19,479 bases of DNA, from contig CAYVFB010000064.1 in the NCBI GenBank assembly GCA_964450305.1, forward strand, positions 1-19,479. Direction: 5' to 3'. The translations under genes were made by a program, and so were the position numbers. This document shows, one piece after another, positions 1 through 7,548 of this stretch (position 1 is the stretch's first letter; every line of letters starts with the position of its first letter). The notes beneath the pieces were generated by a model. That model was not told where the DNA came from. It did not search any database and was given only the letters and a program-made list of their open reading frames with translations. The DNA comes from JAAYJG01 sp964450305. GTDB lineage: Bacteria; Bacillota; Clostridia; DSM-8532.

Positions 1-218
1 TTATATCTGATTTTAAAGAGGTTGAAGATAATTTTAAAGGCATAACTAATCAAGCCTGCCAGAGCGATAAAACCGCCGATAAAGACCATGCCGTAACCGT
101 ACTGAAACATATCCAGCCTGGCCAGAAAAGGAAAAATAATGACTGCAGCCCCAAAAATTATGATAGCAAGCCCGACACGCATACCGGTTCTTTCCTGATT
201 TTTAATTTGGTTGTCCAT
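1..218 (-). CDS. Small two-helix membrane protein, 3' end cut by window edge
   Basis: A reading frame of at least 72 codons starts at ATG 218 and is still open at the left edge. The start is set by an AGGAGG box six bases upstream. The product opens with a polar stretch of about 13 residues (MDNQIKNQERTGM). A hydrophobic segment follows at about residues 14-31 (rich in I, F, A), then a short loop with Asp, Gln and Tyr, then a second hydrophobic segment at about 42-60 ending in a basic tail (Lys, Arg). This is the layout of a small integral membrane protein with two helices. I do not recognise the family and infer no function. It lies downstream of the patatin-like gene on the same strand. Only a weak promoter-like sequence is visible in the gap between them, so it may be co-transcribed. 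Confidence 0.7.
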   Translation of the reverse strand, partial: MDNQIKNQERTGMRVGLAIIIFGAAVIIFPFLARLDMFQYGYGMVFIGGFIALAGLISYAFKIIFNLFKIRY

Positions 219-317
219 TTTGAGCCTCCTCTACAAAAGTGACTTTTACTTATGCCCTTCTCTGTAATAAACCAAGATGGAACCTATAACTGATTTTTCA
301 TCAGGAGAACACATATT

Positions 318-1571
318 TCACGAGTCGATTACCGGGTGGGTTCCAGTGGGTATACACCCTGAATGCTGGATTTTGTATGTTAAATTCTCTTGCTCCGTCT
401 CGACATAACGACNNNNNNNNNNNATGTAATCTGAAAGTAGCATGTTATCGCCCATACCGTTGAAATACGGTTCCTCCGCGAGCTTCTCAGCGAAAAAGCA
501 TAAAATCAAATCATCGCTGAGAAGGCTTTTCAATTTTGCATATTCCTTGATCATCGTAGTGATTCCCGTCATTTTTTTGACTGCCAGATATTGCTCTTCT
601 GCCTTCCGGTGCCTTTCCAGCAATTCTGCAAGAAAACGGTCGGATTCATAAATCTGATACCGGTCCATATTGTAAACATACGCTGCAAATTCCAGACCCT
701 CAATGGTTTGCAGTGTAAAGCGAGATAACAGCCCTGTGAAATCCTGCGTCCTGAAATAGTACCGATGGCCCTGCAAAGCGCAGAACGCACGCAGTGTATC
801 CAGGTACCCCAGCTTTGAATTCTTTTTTATCCTGTCCCGGTTAAATTCAAAAACCCCTCCCAGGGGTTCATCCGGACGTATTAGTTTGATGCTCACATCT
901 TTTCTAATGAGGCCTCTTTTCACGTTCCGCCCTGGAAGCTCGATGACAATAAACCGCTTATAGCCCTTTTTGATCATCATATTAATGGGCATATTGTCGT
1001 ACAGGCCGCCATCCAGAAATGTGTTCTCTCCGATCTTCTGTGCTTTGTAAATGGGAAAACAGGCAGACGCGAGGAGGTAATTGATGAACTCCTCTTCGGG
1101 GATATCTTTCCTGAATATTTCCATCGGTTTGTTATTTTTTATCGAATAGGTGACCATCCCAAAATCGACATCAGAAGCATAAATTTTATGGACATCCAGG
1201 TTCTGGCGCAGTAATTTCTTTAGTGGCTCGTTATCGAAACCCTTTTGTTTGATGAAATCCCGGGCAACCCGAACGATATTCCCAATATTAAAAAGGTTTT
1301 TATTTTCTCCTATTTCCGCGTTTGTTTCAATGACATCCCCAATTTCAACATCATCGTAAAGCTGTTCCAGTCTTTCAGCTTCTCCCTGAACAACGAAAGC
1401 CGCATTGATCGCTCCAATAGAGGTTCCCGCTACGGCAGATATGCCAATCCCCAATTCCCGCAGGGCTTTCCACGCACCAACCTGATAAGCTCCCCTTGTG
1501 CCGCCGCCGGCAAGTACCAGACAATAGCTCTGATCCAAATTCAACACCCCGCATATGGTTAATCCCGTCAT
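318..1571 (-). CDS. Patatin-like phospholipase (RssA/NTE-type)
   Basis: Probable cytoplasmic serine lipase or acyl hydrolase acting on phospholipids or other acyl esters. Visible patatin motifs are the Gly-rich oxyanion loop GGGTRGAY (residues 22-29), the nucleophile elbow GTSIG with Ser51, and the catalytic-dyad motif DGG with Asp187. No signal peptide is seen. After the catalytic domain (about 15-210), the C-terminal half is helical and unassigned. The ATG at 1571 has no Shine-Dalgarno site. An in-frame TTG at 1538 has GGGGTG six bases upstream and puts the glycine loop 11 codons closer to the N-terminus, so it is a credible true start. An 11-N gap at 413-423 falls inside the frame, so the last 30 or so residues are uncertain and may belong to another frame or sequence. 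The substrate is unknown. Confidence 0.85.
   Translation of the reverse strand: MTGLTICGVLNLDQSYCLVLAGGGTRGAYQVGAWKALRELGIGISAVAGTSIGAINAAFVVQGEAERLEQLYDDVEIGDVIETNAEIGENKNLFNIGNIVRVARDFIKQKGFDNEPLKKLLRQNLDVHKIYASDVDFGMVTYSIKNNKPMEIFRKDIPEEEFINYLLASACFPIYKAQKIGENTFLDGGLYDNMPINMMIKKGYKRFIVIELPGRNVKRGLIRKDVSIKLIRPDEPLGGVFEFNRDRIKKNSKLGYLDTLRAFCALQGHRYYFRTQDFTGLLSRFTLQTIEGLEFAAYVYNMDRYQIYESDRFLAELLERHRKAEEQYLAVKKMTGITTMIKEYAKLKSLLSDDLILCFFAEKLAEEPYFNGMGDNMLLSDYXXXXXRYVETEQENLTYKIQHSGCIPTGTHPVIDS
413..423. other. Assembly gap (11 N)
   Basis: Eleven undetermined bases interrupt the 3' end of the patatin-like gene. The flanks share no obvious overlap. The reading frame across the gap is accidental unless the true length is confirmed. 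Confidence 0.99.
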
Positions 1572-1593
1572 TTTTTTGTGATACGATAGTTAT

Positions 1594-1621
1594 ATTATAC
1601 AGTATTGGTCAAAGGGTTCAA
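1594..1621 (-). promoter_or_regulatory. Sigma-A promoter of the patatin-like gene
   Basis: On the minus strand a TTGAAC -35 box (1621-1616) is followed after 16 bases by a perfect TATAAT -10 box (1599-1594). Transcription would begin near 1587. That leaves about 16 nt before ATG 1571 and about 50 nt before TTG 1538; the longer leader fits the internal start better. Confidence 0.75.
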
Positions 1622-1646
1622 TAAGATTATGCGTCTGTTCCTCGGT

Positions 1647-1859
1647 TCAGAGGATCGAAATATCTATGACTTTTTGAATGAGGCCCAGGTCCTCCGCACT
1701 ATTCATTTGGGACAATCCCGGAAGCCCCAAACCCTGCGCCACAATTGAGCGGGAATAGACGAAAGAAGCCTTGGAAACGCCTTTGCTTTAAAGGATTTCC
1801 GAGGCTTCATCATAATCTATTCCCTTCAAATAATCTTTCGTTTTTTCAGTATATAATAG
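1647..1859 (-). pseudogene. Decayed ORF fragment with in-frame TAA, unidentified
   Basis: One minus-strand frame reads protein-like from about 1859 to a TGA at 1649-1647 and is broken once by TAA at 1790-1788. The part before the stop includes KDYLKGIDYDEASEIL. The part after includes SKASFVYSRSIVAQG and ends DLGLIQKVIDISIL. The amino acid mix is typical of a soluble helical protein, and the same frame continues through the stop, which suggests a recent nonsense mutation in the tail of a lost gene. There is no start codon with a ribosome site, and the frame collides upstream with the end of the TadG-like gene. Chance openness remains possible. I do not recognise the family. Confidence 0.35.
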
Positions 1860-1893
1860 CCTGGGTCCCGGTTCCAAGTTTGAATTCAAACAG

Positions 1894-2955
1894 TTATTGA
1901 ATAAGCCTTACCGCCTGCACCGGGAGGCTCTGCAAATCACCACTGCCTGAAATGACGGTCAGCCCGGTGCCATTAAAAATGATGTTCTTTGCAATCACTC
2001 TTCCATAAACAGTTTGCTTGGCACCATTGAAAATGACCGTGCCGTTCGGTGCGTAAATAATTCCATGTATTTCGGATTTCGCACCATTAAAAATAATGTT
2101 TCCGGTTTCGGAATAGAAGCAGATTGCATCGCTGGGAGCACTGTAAAGGCTGCTCCCATTGAAGACAATGCTGTTTTTTGCCAGCAGGCACCCCGTACCG
2201 GAAAATCGGGCTGAATTGATATTGATCTCACCGTCGACGTAGATGGATGAGTTCACTGTAACATTATGATCGTATACTTTACCCGAGTTATAATAGGTTC
2301 CACAGCTCTGTGCCTGCTCCTTTATAATGTCGGTAAAGTCCGGCATGTCAACAAAAGGTGCCCCGGGCATCTCGCTGCCAATATTCACGTTGTTCCCCGT
2401 TATGGTCAGGGTTCCAACAGCTTCGCACGCCCCGGTGATTGTAGATTTTCCGCCATGCAGGATAAAGTCGTTGTTTGTATGAGTGCTTCCAGTAATTTCC
2501 GTCCCGCCGCCATTAATAATCAACGCCTGGCTGGTGCTGCCGGAAAAAAGCGCATAATCGAAAGCTCTTCCCGCTCCTCCGGCTGCTGCCGCTTTTTGAC
2601 TGACAGTTACGTCATCGAAGTTGAGAATTCGGGCGAACAGATATCGGATTTGCAACGTACCCTGTATGTGTATTTCACTGTCATTGTTCTCAAATGTGAC
2701 AATGATATCATCCTGGCGGAAACCGTTCTTTTCGATATACTCCTTCGCCATGGCTTCGGCCTGGATTTTATCCGGCAGTTCCCGTATCGCTGCCAGAGCA
2801 GCTGCGTCCAATGCATTTTGAAACTTGCTTTTTTCTACCGTTACACGGCCAATATCCACCACCAGTGCGCAAATACCCAGAAGAAGTGATAATGCGATCC
2901 CATAGAAAACCATTGAACTGCCGTTGTTTTTTTTAAGAACTTCAAAGGCTTTCAT
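1894..2955 (-). CDS. TadE/TadG-like secreted protein with C-terminal beta-repeat region
   Basis: 353 residues from ATG 2955, chosen because AAAGGTGG lies about eight bases upstream; the longer frame to 3036 lacks such a site. The N-terminus is Tad-like: a short basic start, then a single hydrophobic helix (about residues 17-36, VFYGIALSLLLGICALVVDI) followed by GRVTVEKSKFQNALDAAALA, the hallmark of putative Flp pilus-assembly TadE/G-like proteins. About residues 40-120 would be extracytoplasmic. From about 125 to the end, Gly/Asn/Ile/Thr-rich strands recur (for example ITGSTHTNNDF, IIFNGAKSEIHG, VIFNGAKQTVYG), resembling bactofilin or DUF7305-type parallel beta repeats. No other tad gene lies in the window, so a role in a pilus is doubtful. 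An envelope or extracellular structural role is inferred. Confidence 0.75.
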   Translation of the reverse strand: MKAFEVLKKNNGSSMVFYGIALSLLLGICALVVDIGRVTVEKSKFQNALDAAALAAIRELPDKIQAEAMAKEYIEKNGFRQDDIIVTFENNDSEIHIQGTLQIRYLFARILNFDDVTVSQKAAAAGGAGRAFDYALFSGSTSQALIINGGGTEITGSTHTNNDFILHGGKSTITGACEAVGTLTITGNNVNIGSEMPGAPFVDMPDFTDIIKEQAQSCGTYYNSGKVYDHNVTVNSSIYVDGEININSARFSGTGCLLAKNSIVFNGSSLYSAPSDAICFYSETGNIIFNGAKSEIHGIIYAPNGTVIFNGAKQTVYGRVIAKNIIFNGTGLTVISGSGDLQSLPVQAVRLIQ

Positions 2956-3068
2956 CCCATACACCACCTTTAAGACTATCTCCCCAATTGTATTGTACAC
3001 CTTCCATATTTTCGGGGTATGGGCAATTATAGCCATTGATATGGGTCCCTGGTCCCTCTTGCGTAGAT

Positions 3069-5495
3069 TTACTTTGGCAAAACGGTAACAATCCCGGTGA
3101 AGCCGTCGAGCTCAACATCATCTCCTGTTTTCAGAACCTGCGTGGCGTTATTGGTCATGTAAATGGCCGGTATATTCATCTCCCGGGCGAGAATGGCCGG
3201 GTGATCATACGGCGACCCCCAATTAAAGATGAAGCCCTTGATCCTTGACAGCCTGGAAAGAATATTCTGTTCAAAATGGGTACCATGCAAGACCAGAATT
3301 CTTTCTTCCTGAAGGCTTTCGGGAATTCCAACATGAACAATTCCCCTGACTTTCTTTCTTAGGCCCGAGACACCCCTCAGTTGAGACTTTTCTTCGCTTG
3401 GACCTCCAGGCTGTGGGGCATCGAAATCGTTAAAATTACTGAAATCAGGTTGGACGCCAATCATTTCCGGCGGCATGATTCTCTTACGGATCCTGTATTC
3501 ATTTTTTCTTTCTGCAATAACATCCGGCTTCAGTTCTCCTCCTTCCATAAGCGAGATCACCTCTGAAAGGAAAAGGAACTGAATATCTTCGGGGCTGTCC
3601 AATAGTTTCTTCCCGCATAAAATCCGCCCGGCCTGCATGGAAGCAAGCCTGACATAGCCCCGATACATGCGCTCCATATAAATATTGTGATTATCATTCA
3701 TGATAAAGGCTTTTTCAGCCATCTCCAGCTTCGACAGAAATGAAGCGTGCTCACTGGCAGACAGCCTTGAAAGAATTTCTTCCTTCTTTTTTTGTTTTTG
3801 GATCGGCGCATTGCGAACCGATTCTAAGAAAACCGCCGCGTCGGCATTCAATATGTCGCGAAGCTGCCCAACCGCATAATCAGGGCGCTCGCTGACAACA
3901 GGATGAAGAACCGTATCTATCCCCGCATCACATAAGCCAAATTCACAGACATATGTATCGATCAACTCAAGCAGACGGTCTGCAGATGGTTCGTTTTTCA
4001 GACGGGCATACAGGATTTCATCATATGGCTGTTGTTCAAACATTGTTCGCAGGGTCTCATTGTTTTTAACAACGGACGACATCTCAAAAAGCAGCTCCCT
4101 TTCTCTCGACAACCTGCTGAAGCCATAAACCAGATCGTATACATCCTGTACTCCAAAATCCGGAAAAGCTTCTATCAGCTCGCGCTCAAAACGATACAGG
4201 TTTTCATTGGCCTGCACTGCCATCCAATGCTTGCGCCATGTAAACCTGAGATAGTCCCAGGCATTTCGAAGGTATTCAACCGTTTCAGCCGCGTTGAGCG
4301 TTCTTCCCTGGTATTGATCAAGAATCCTGATTTTTGTAAGCAGGTCCGGCAAAATGATGTCATGATAGATACATTTTCCCTCCTGTGCCAGCTGGCTTAT
4401 CTTTTGCAGCAGCAGTTCCCGCTTTTCTTCCACATTTTCAACATCTTTGTTCCGGGCATACACAAACCCATCCTGAATGGTACATTCTCCATAGGTATCA
4501 AGCCTGAAGACCGCCTCATAAGCTCCCTGTGAAACCTCTTTTATCTCTGCTCGCATGATATCCTGCACCAGCGGCGGGCAGGGAGATGGCATAATACAAA
4601 ACCAGGTATATTGTTCATCTTCGGGGTTCTCCCAGGCTATTTGAAAATCCCTGGTTTTAAAGGTGGTAACAGGACGAGCCTGAAGGAAAAACACCTTACC
4701 TTGTGAAAAAGTGTACTCTATATCCAGGTAGCAGCCGAAATGCTGCTCACATTTCAGGGCAGTGGTGTGTAACTGTGCAATAAGGTTTTGATCAAGCAGA
4801 ACTGAGTCTTCATTCCTGTTCATATCCAGTATTTTTCCGCTACTCTTTTCTACAACAAACAGCGAAGATGGACGGGTTCCACCGACATAGTCCGCACAGA
4901 TGCCATCTACTGCATTGATGTGCATCTTCCCGGCATCCATATTGATGGTATCTGCAGTAAAGATTACTCCGGACGGGCTTCCTTCAATGAATTGCTGAAC
5001 AATAACACCCATTTTTAACTGCTGGAACGAGATATTGTTTTCAAACATAAAATGAAGAGCCTTATCTGTAAAAAGAGATGCATAGCATTTTTTTATGGCA
5101 TCCTCCACCTGCCCGGCTGATGTCAAGCCGATATAGGATTCAAACATCCCGGCCATGCTGTAAGCATCACTGTCTTCAACGAGAGAGGATGAGCGGACAG
5201 CAAACATTTTTCCTTCTGCTGCGATTGTGCCAAAGGATGCCGAAAACAAGGAAGAAAGCTGTTGAGAAAACTGGCCTGCAAGGATCTTCTGCCTTAGTTC
5301 ACTGCTGAATGCTAAATATTGCTGCGGTTGATAAGTAATTTCGTTATGCTTCAAAAACGCTTCAAAAAATTTGAAAGACAGCGCAAAACCCTCCGGGACA
5401 TTCATTCCTATACGGATGAGTTCTCCAAGGTTGGCGGCTTTACTGCCAAATTTGGGATAGTCCTCCCTCTTAAGAGCATTTAATGATGAAATCAT
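3069..5495 (-). CDS. PEP-synthase/rifampin-phosphotransferase-like phosphotransfer enzyme
   Basis: 808 residues. The N-terminal ATP-grasp domain (about 10-290) matches PPDK_N/PEP synthase: GSKAANLGELIRIG near residue 17, FAVRSSSLVEDSDAYSMAGM near 98, IVQQFIEGSPSGVIFTAD, and a closing LQARPV. A central, mostly helical region (about 300-700) is poorly conserved. The C-terminal swivelling phosphohistidine domain (about 720-808) ends with DHPAILAREMNIPAIYM, in which His765 is the expected phospho-acceptor. The usual TGG before this His is replaced by FNWGSPYD. The PEP/pyruvate-binding barrel of true PEP synthase is missing. ATP-binding, variable and His domains in this order and at this length match rifampin phosphotransferases and related antibiotic or unknown-substrate phosphotransferases. 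The substrate cannot be told from sequence. The start ATG overlaps the stop of a small upstream ORF by four bases. Confidence 0.82.
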   Translation of the reverse strand: MISSLNALKREDYPKFGSKAANLGELIRIGMNVPEGFALSFKFFEAFLKHNEITYQPQQYLAFSSELRQKILAGQFSQQLSSLFSASFGTIAAEGKMFAVRSSSLVEDSDAYSMAGMFESYIGLTSAGQVEDAIKKCYASLFTDKALHFMFENNISFQQLKMGVIVQQFIEGSPSGVIFTADTINMDAGKMHINAVDGICADYVGGTRPSSLFVVEKSSGKILDMNRNEDSVLLDQNLIAQLHTTALKCEQHFGCYLDIEYTFSQGKVFFLQARPVTTFKTRDFQIAWENPEDEQYTWFCIMPSPCPPLVQDIMRAEIKEVSQGAYEAVFRLDTYGECTIQDGFVYARNKDVENVEEKRELLLQKISQLAQEGKCIYHDIILPDLLTKIRILDQYQGRTLNAAETVEYLRNAWDYLRFTWRKHWMAVQANENLYRFERELIEAFPDFGVQDVYDLVYGFSRLSRERELLFEMSSVVKNNETLRTMFEQQPYDEILYARLKNEPSADRLLELIDTYVCEFGLCDAGIDTVLHPVVSERPDYAVGQLRDILNADAAVFLESVRNAPIQKQKKKEEILSRLSASEHASFLSKLEMAEKAFIMNDNHNIYMERMYRGYVRLASMQAGRILCGKKLLDSPEDIQFLFLSEVISLMEGGELKPDVIAERKNEYRIRKRIMPPEMIGVQPDFSNFNDFDAPQPGGPSEEKSQLRGVSGLRKKVRGIVHVGIPESLQEERILVLHGTHFEQNILSRLSRIKGFIFNWGSPYDHPAILAREMNIPAIYMTNNATQVLKTGDDVELDGFTGIVTVLPK

Positions 5496-5683
5496 GCTTC
5501 TCTGTTTCCTTTCATTGATAAGGCTTTATGTTTCCTATTGATGGGGTGAGAGAATTGAACAGAATGACTATGTTCTTGTTGGCATAATCTATGGTAATCC
5601 TCAGAAGTGAAGACGTCAAGTGGATATTGAAAATGAAACGGCAGGGTAAGCCCCTGCCGTACGGTCTTTTTGTTGGAATCCAT
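5492..5683 (-). CDS. Small ORF overlapping the phosphotransferase start (uncertain)
   Basis: A 63-codon frame starts at ATG 5683 and ends at TGA 5494-5492, sharing the four bases ATGA with the start of the phosphotransferase-like gene. That arrangement is typical of translational coupling. No clear Shine-Dalgarno site precedes its ATG. The peptide is polar, His-rich and without a membrane segment (it includes VFTSEDYHRLCQQEHSHS). Codons 9-17 fall on a perfect nine-base-pair hairpin. It could be a leader peptide, a real small gene or an accident of an untranslated leader. I do not recognise it. Confidence 0.3.
   Translation of the reverse strand: MDSNKKTVRQGLTLPFHFQYPLDVFTSEDYHRLCQQEHSHSVQFSHPINRKHKALSMKGNREA
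5638..5660 (-). promoter_or_regulatory. Hairpin in the leader of the phosphotransferase-like gene
   Basis: ACGGCAGGG (5638-5646) and CCCTGCCGT (5652-5660) form a perfect nine-base-pair stem with a five-base loop. On the minus strand it is followed only by a mixed T-rich run (TTTCATTTTC), so it is at best a weak terminator or attenuator about 140 bases ahead of the gene start. Confidence 0.45.
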
Positions 5684-5729
5684 CCATTGTAAAATAGAAC
5701 TCTTTGACCATTTTGAACATCAGGTTCAA

Positions 5730-5918
5730 TAAGCTAAACAGAACCTTGGCAACTTACTGTAATGACCTAATTTGATACCTTGGAAGCTTTAAAGGGCTCA
5801 ATCCCAAAAGCATCACCAATCATTTCCGGCTTAAAGAAAACCGTCACTGGTTCAGCACCCAGAACCGACCAGTTGATGTACAATTGTCTCATTTAGCTCC
5901 GCTAAGCCAAATAGAACC
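5730..5918. repeat. Imperfect 16-bp direct repeats bracketing a small ORF
   Basis: 5730-5745 and 5903-5918 match at 14 of 16 positions (TAAGCYAAAYAGAACC). A third, shorter relative (AAATAGAAC) sits at 5692-5700. The second copy abuts a small hairpin, TTAGC-TCC-GCTAA at 5893-5905. An additional hairpin, TTGAAC-ATCAG-GTTCAA, lies at 5713-5729. The spacing and small ORFs between them hint at a worn mobile-element remnant between citrate synthase and the phosphotransferase gene, but no transposase is recognisable. Confidence 0.4.
5767..5892 (-). CDS. 41-residue ORF downstream of citrate synthase (uncertain)
   Basis: ATG 5892 to TAG 5769-5767. The translation reads like protein (MRQLYINWSVLGAEPVTVFF onwards, with FKPEMIGDAFGIEPFKAS later). 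A GGAG lies only four to five bases upstream, in the loop and arm of a TTAGC-GGA-GCTAA hairpin. It begins 42 bases after the citrate synthase stop on the same strand. It may be a tiny co-transcribed gene or the tail of a lost gene. I do not recognise the family. Confidence 0.3.
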   Translation of the reverse strand: MRQLYINWSVLGAEPVTVFFKPEMIGDAFGIEPFKASKVSN

Positions 5919-5934
5919 ATCCCAGTCGGCGCAC

Positions 5935-7335
5935 TCAGCAAGCAGACGAGGCGCTTCTACCCGATTCCGATTTTGCTCTTTGGCTTAATGGAACATAGTC
6001 CCGACGTGGGGCTATACTCTTGTAGGCGGGGCGGATAATTTTACCGTTATTCACCAGCTCCTCGATGCGGTGCGCACTCCAGCCCACGATTCTGGAGATG
6101 GCAAACAAAGGCGTAAACAATTCTTCCGGAATATTCAGCATCTTGTAAACCAGGCCGGAATAGAAGTCCACATTGATGCTGACACCCTTGTACATTTTCC
6201 TTCGTTCGGCAATCACCTGAGGTGCAAGCCTCTCTACCCTCTCGTACAGGCTAAATTCTCTTTCAAAGCCCTTTTCTTTCGCAAGCTCTTTCGCATACCC
6301 CCTGAAAATAATGGCACGGGGATCGGATATGGAGTATACCGCGTGACCTACACCATAGATCAGGCCAGCTCTGTCAAAGGCTTCCTTGTTAACAATTTTG
6401 CCAAGATATTCACGAATTTGTTCATCGTTGTCCCAGTCCTCTACTTCCCGCTTCATGTCCTCAAACATCTGAACAACCTTCACATTGGCGCCACCGTGGC
6501 GTGGACCCTTCAGCGCGCATAATGAGGAGGCCATGGCAGAATAGGTGTCTGTTCCCGTAGAGGTGATCACATGGTTGGCAAAGGTGGAATTGTTTCCTCC
6601 GCCATGTTCCGCATGAAGCACCAAAGCCAGATCCAGCAGGATGGCTTCCAATTGGGAAAATTTCGAATCCGGTCTAAGCAGATGCAGCACATTCTCAGCC
6701 GTACTGTATTCAGGCTTCGGCGCATGAATGACCAGGCTTTTTCCCTGATAATAATGGGTTAAGACCTGATACCCGTATGCGGCCAGCGAAGGCAGCTGTG
6801 CGATAAGCTGCAGGCATTGCCGGACAACGTTCTCGATAGAAAGATCATCTGCATGGCTGTCATAGCAATATAAACTTAGCACGCTTCTGGAAAGAAGGTT
6901 CATGATATCATTGCTTGGAAGCTTCATCACCGCATCTTCGACAAAGGTTTTGGGAAGACCCCTGTATTGTGCGAGCAATCCCTCAAAATCTGTCAATTCT
7001 GAATGGTTGGGCAGCCTGCCAAACATGAGCAAATAAGCAGTTTCTTCAAATCCATACCTGTGTTCACTGATAAACCCATTCACCAGGTCATTGATATCCA
7101 TTCCCCGGTATATCAGTTTCCCCGGTGCAGGAACGGTTTGTCCACCTTCAACAGTGGAGGCACTAACCTCTCCGATTTCTGTAAGGCCGGCCAAAACGCC
7201 CTTTCCATTAATATCCCGAAGCCCTTTTTTCACTTCATATTTGGTGTAAAGCTCCGGATCTATTTTGCTGCATTCTTCCGCCATCATTGCATATTCATTG
7301 ATGAGTAAATTGTTTTTTTTCTTCTTTACATTCAT
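5935..7335 (-). CDS. gltA: Citrate synthase (Si-type fold)
   Basis: Condenses acetyl-CoA with oxaloacetate to citrate in the cytoplasm, feeding the oxidative arm of an incomplete TCA cycle toward 2-oxoglutarate and glutamate. 466 residues, slightly long for the family because of a basic N-terminal extension (MNVKKKKNN). The catalytic set is intact: His244 in LHAEHGGG, His331 in GVGHAVYSISDPRA and Asp390 in SINVDFYSG. GPRHGGAN (278-285) and the C-terminal RIVGWSAHRIEE are also typical. A 2-methylcitrate synthase is a less likely alternative, since no prp genes are nearby. The ATG has GAGGAG about seven bases upstream. The gene stands alone behind a roughly 390-nt leader that carries a c-di-AMP riboswitch, an intrinsic terminator and a further hairpin, so it is probably controlled by transcription attenuation. 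Confidence 0.93.
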   Translation of the reverse strand: MNVKKKKNNLLINEYAMMAEECSKIDPELYTKYEVKKGLRDINGKGVLAGLTEIGEVSASTVEGGQTVPAPGKLIYRGMDINDLVNGFISEHRYGFEETAYLLMFGRLPNHSELTDFEGLLAQYRGLPKTFVEDAVMKLPSNDIMNLLSRSVLSLYCYDSHADDLSIENVVRQCLQLIAQLPSLAAYGYQVLTHYYQGKSLVIHAPKPEYSTAENVLHLLRPDSKFSQLEAILLDLALVLHAEHGGGNNSTFANHVITSTGTDTYSAMASSLCALKGPRHGGANVKVVQMFEDMKREVEDWDNDEQIREYLGKIVNKEAFDRAGLIYGVGHAVYSISDPRAIIFRGYAKELAKEKGFEREFSLYERVERLAPQVIAERRKMYKGVSINVDFYSGLVYKMLNIPEELFTPLFAISRIVGWSAHRIEELVNNGKIIRPAYKSIAPRRDYVPLSQRAKSESGRSASSAC

Positions 7336-7374
7336 GTTTATAGCTCCTCTCCCCCATAAAATGGAAACTGTTTT

Positions 7375-7422
7375 GCGGTGGTATCCCGCTTTGGCTCTGA
7401 TGTCCCAGCTGATACCCGCCGC
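7375..7422 (-). promoter_or_regulatory. Extra long hairpin between terminator and citrate synthase start
   Basis: On the minus strand GCGG-CG-GGTATC (7422-7411) pairs with GATACC-A-CCGC (7385-7375), giving ten base pairs with a small internal loop and a roughly 25-base apical loop that could fold further. It ends 40 bases before the start codon, upstream of the ribosome site rather than over it. It could be an RNA element or an operator. No known family is recognised. Confidence 0.45.
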
Positions 7423-7500
7423 TTCTTTTTCAAGGCAATAAAGCCTAAAACTTCATCTGTTGAATGTGCTGAATGAAGATAGAACACTGTAAAATGAGAA

Positions 7501-7527
7501 CAAAAAAACCATGGAGTATATCCATGG
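7501..7527 (-). terminator. Intrinsic terminator of the c-di-AMP riboswitch
   Basis: On the minus strand CCATGGA (7527-7521), a TATAC loop and TCCATGG (7515-7509) form a seven-base-pair stem followed directly by seven T (7508-7502). Its bases 7513-7520 can instead pair with 7538-7545 (GGAGTATA with TATACTCC, eight pairs), which would break the terminator. It therefore reads as the expression platform of the riboswitch just upstream. Confidence 0.85.
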
Positions 7528-7548
7528 CTACAGGCACTATACTCCTCT

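Noticed and set aside
2266..2889. 207-codon plus-strand ORF
   Set aside because: Antisense to the TadG-like gene, without a ribosome site or recognisable motif.
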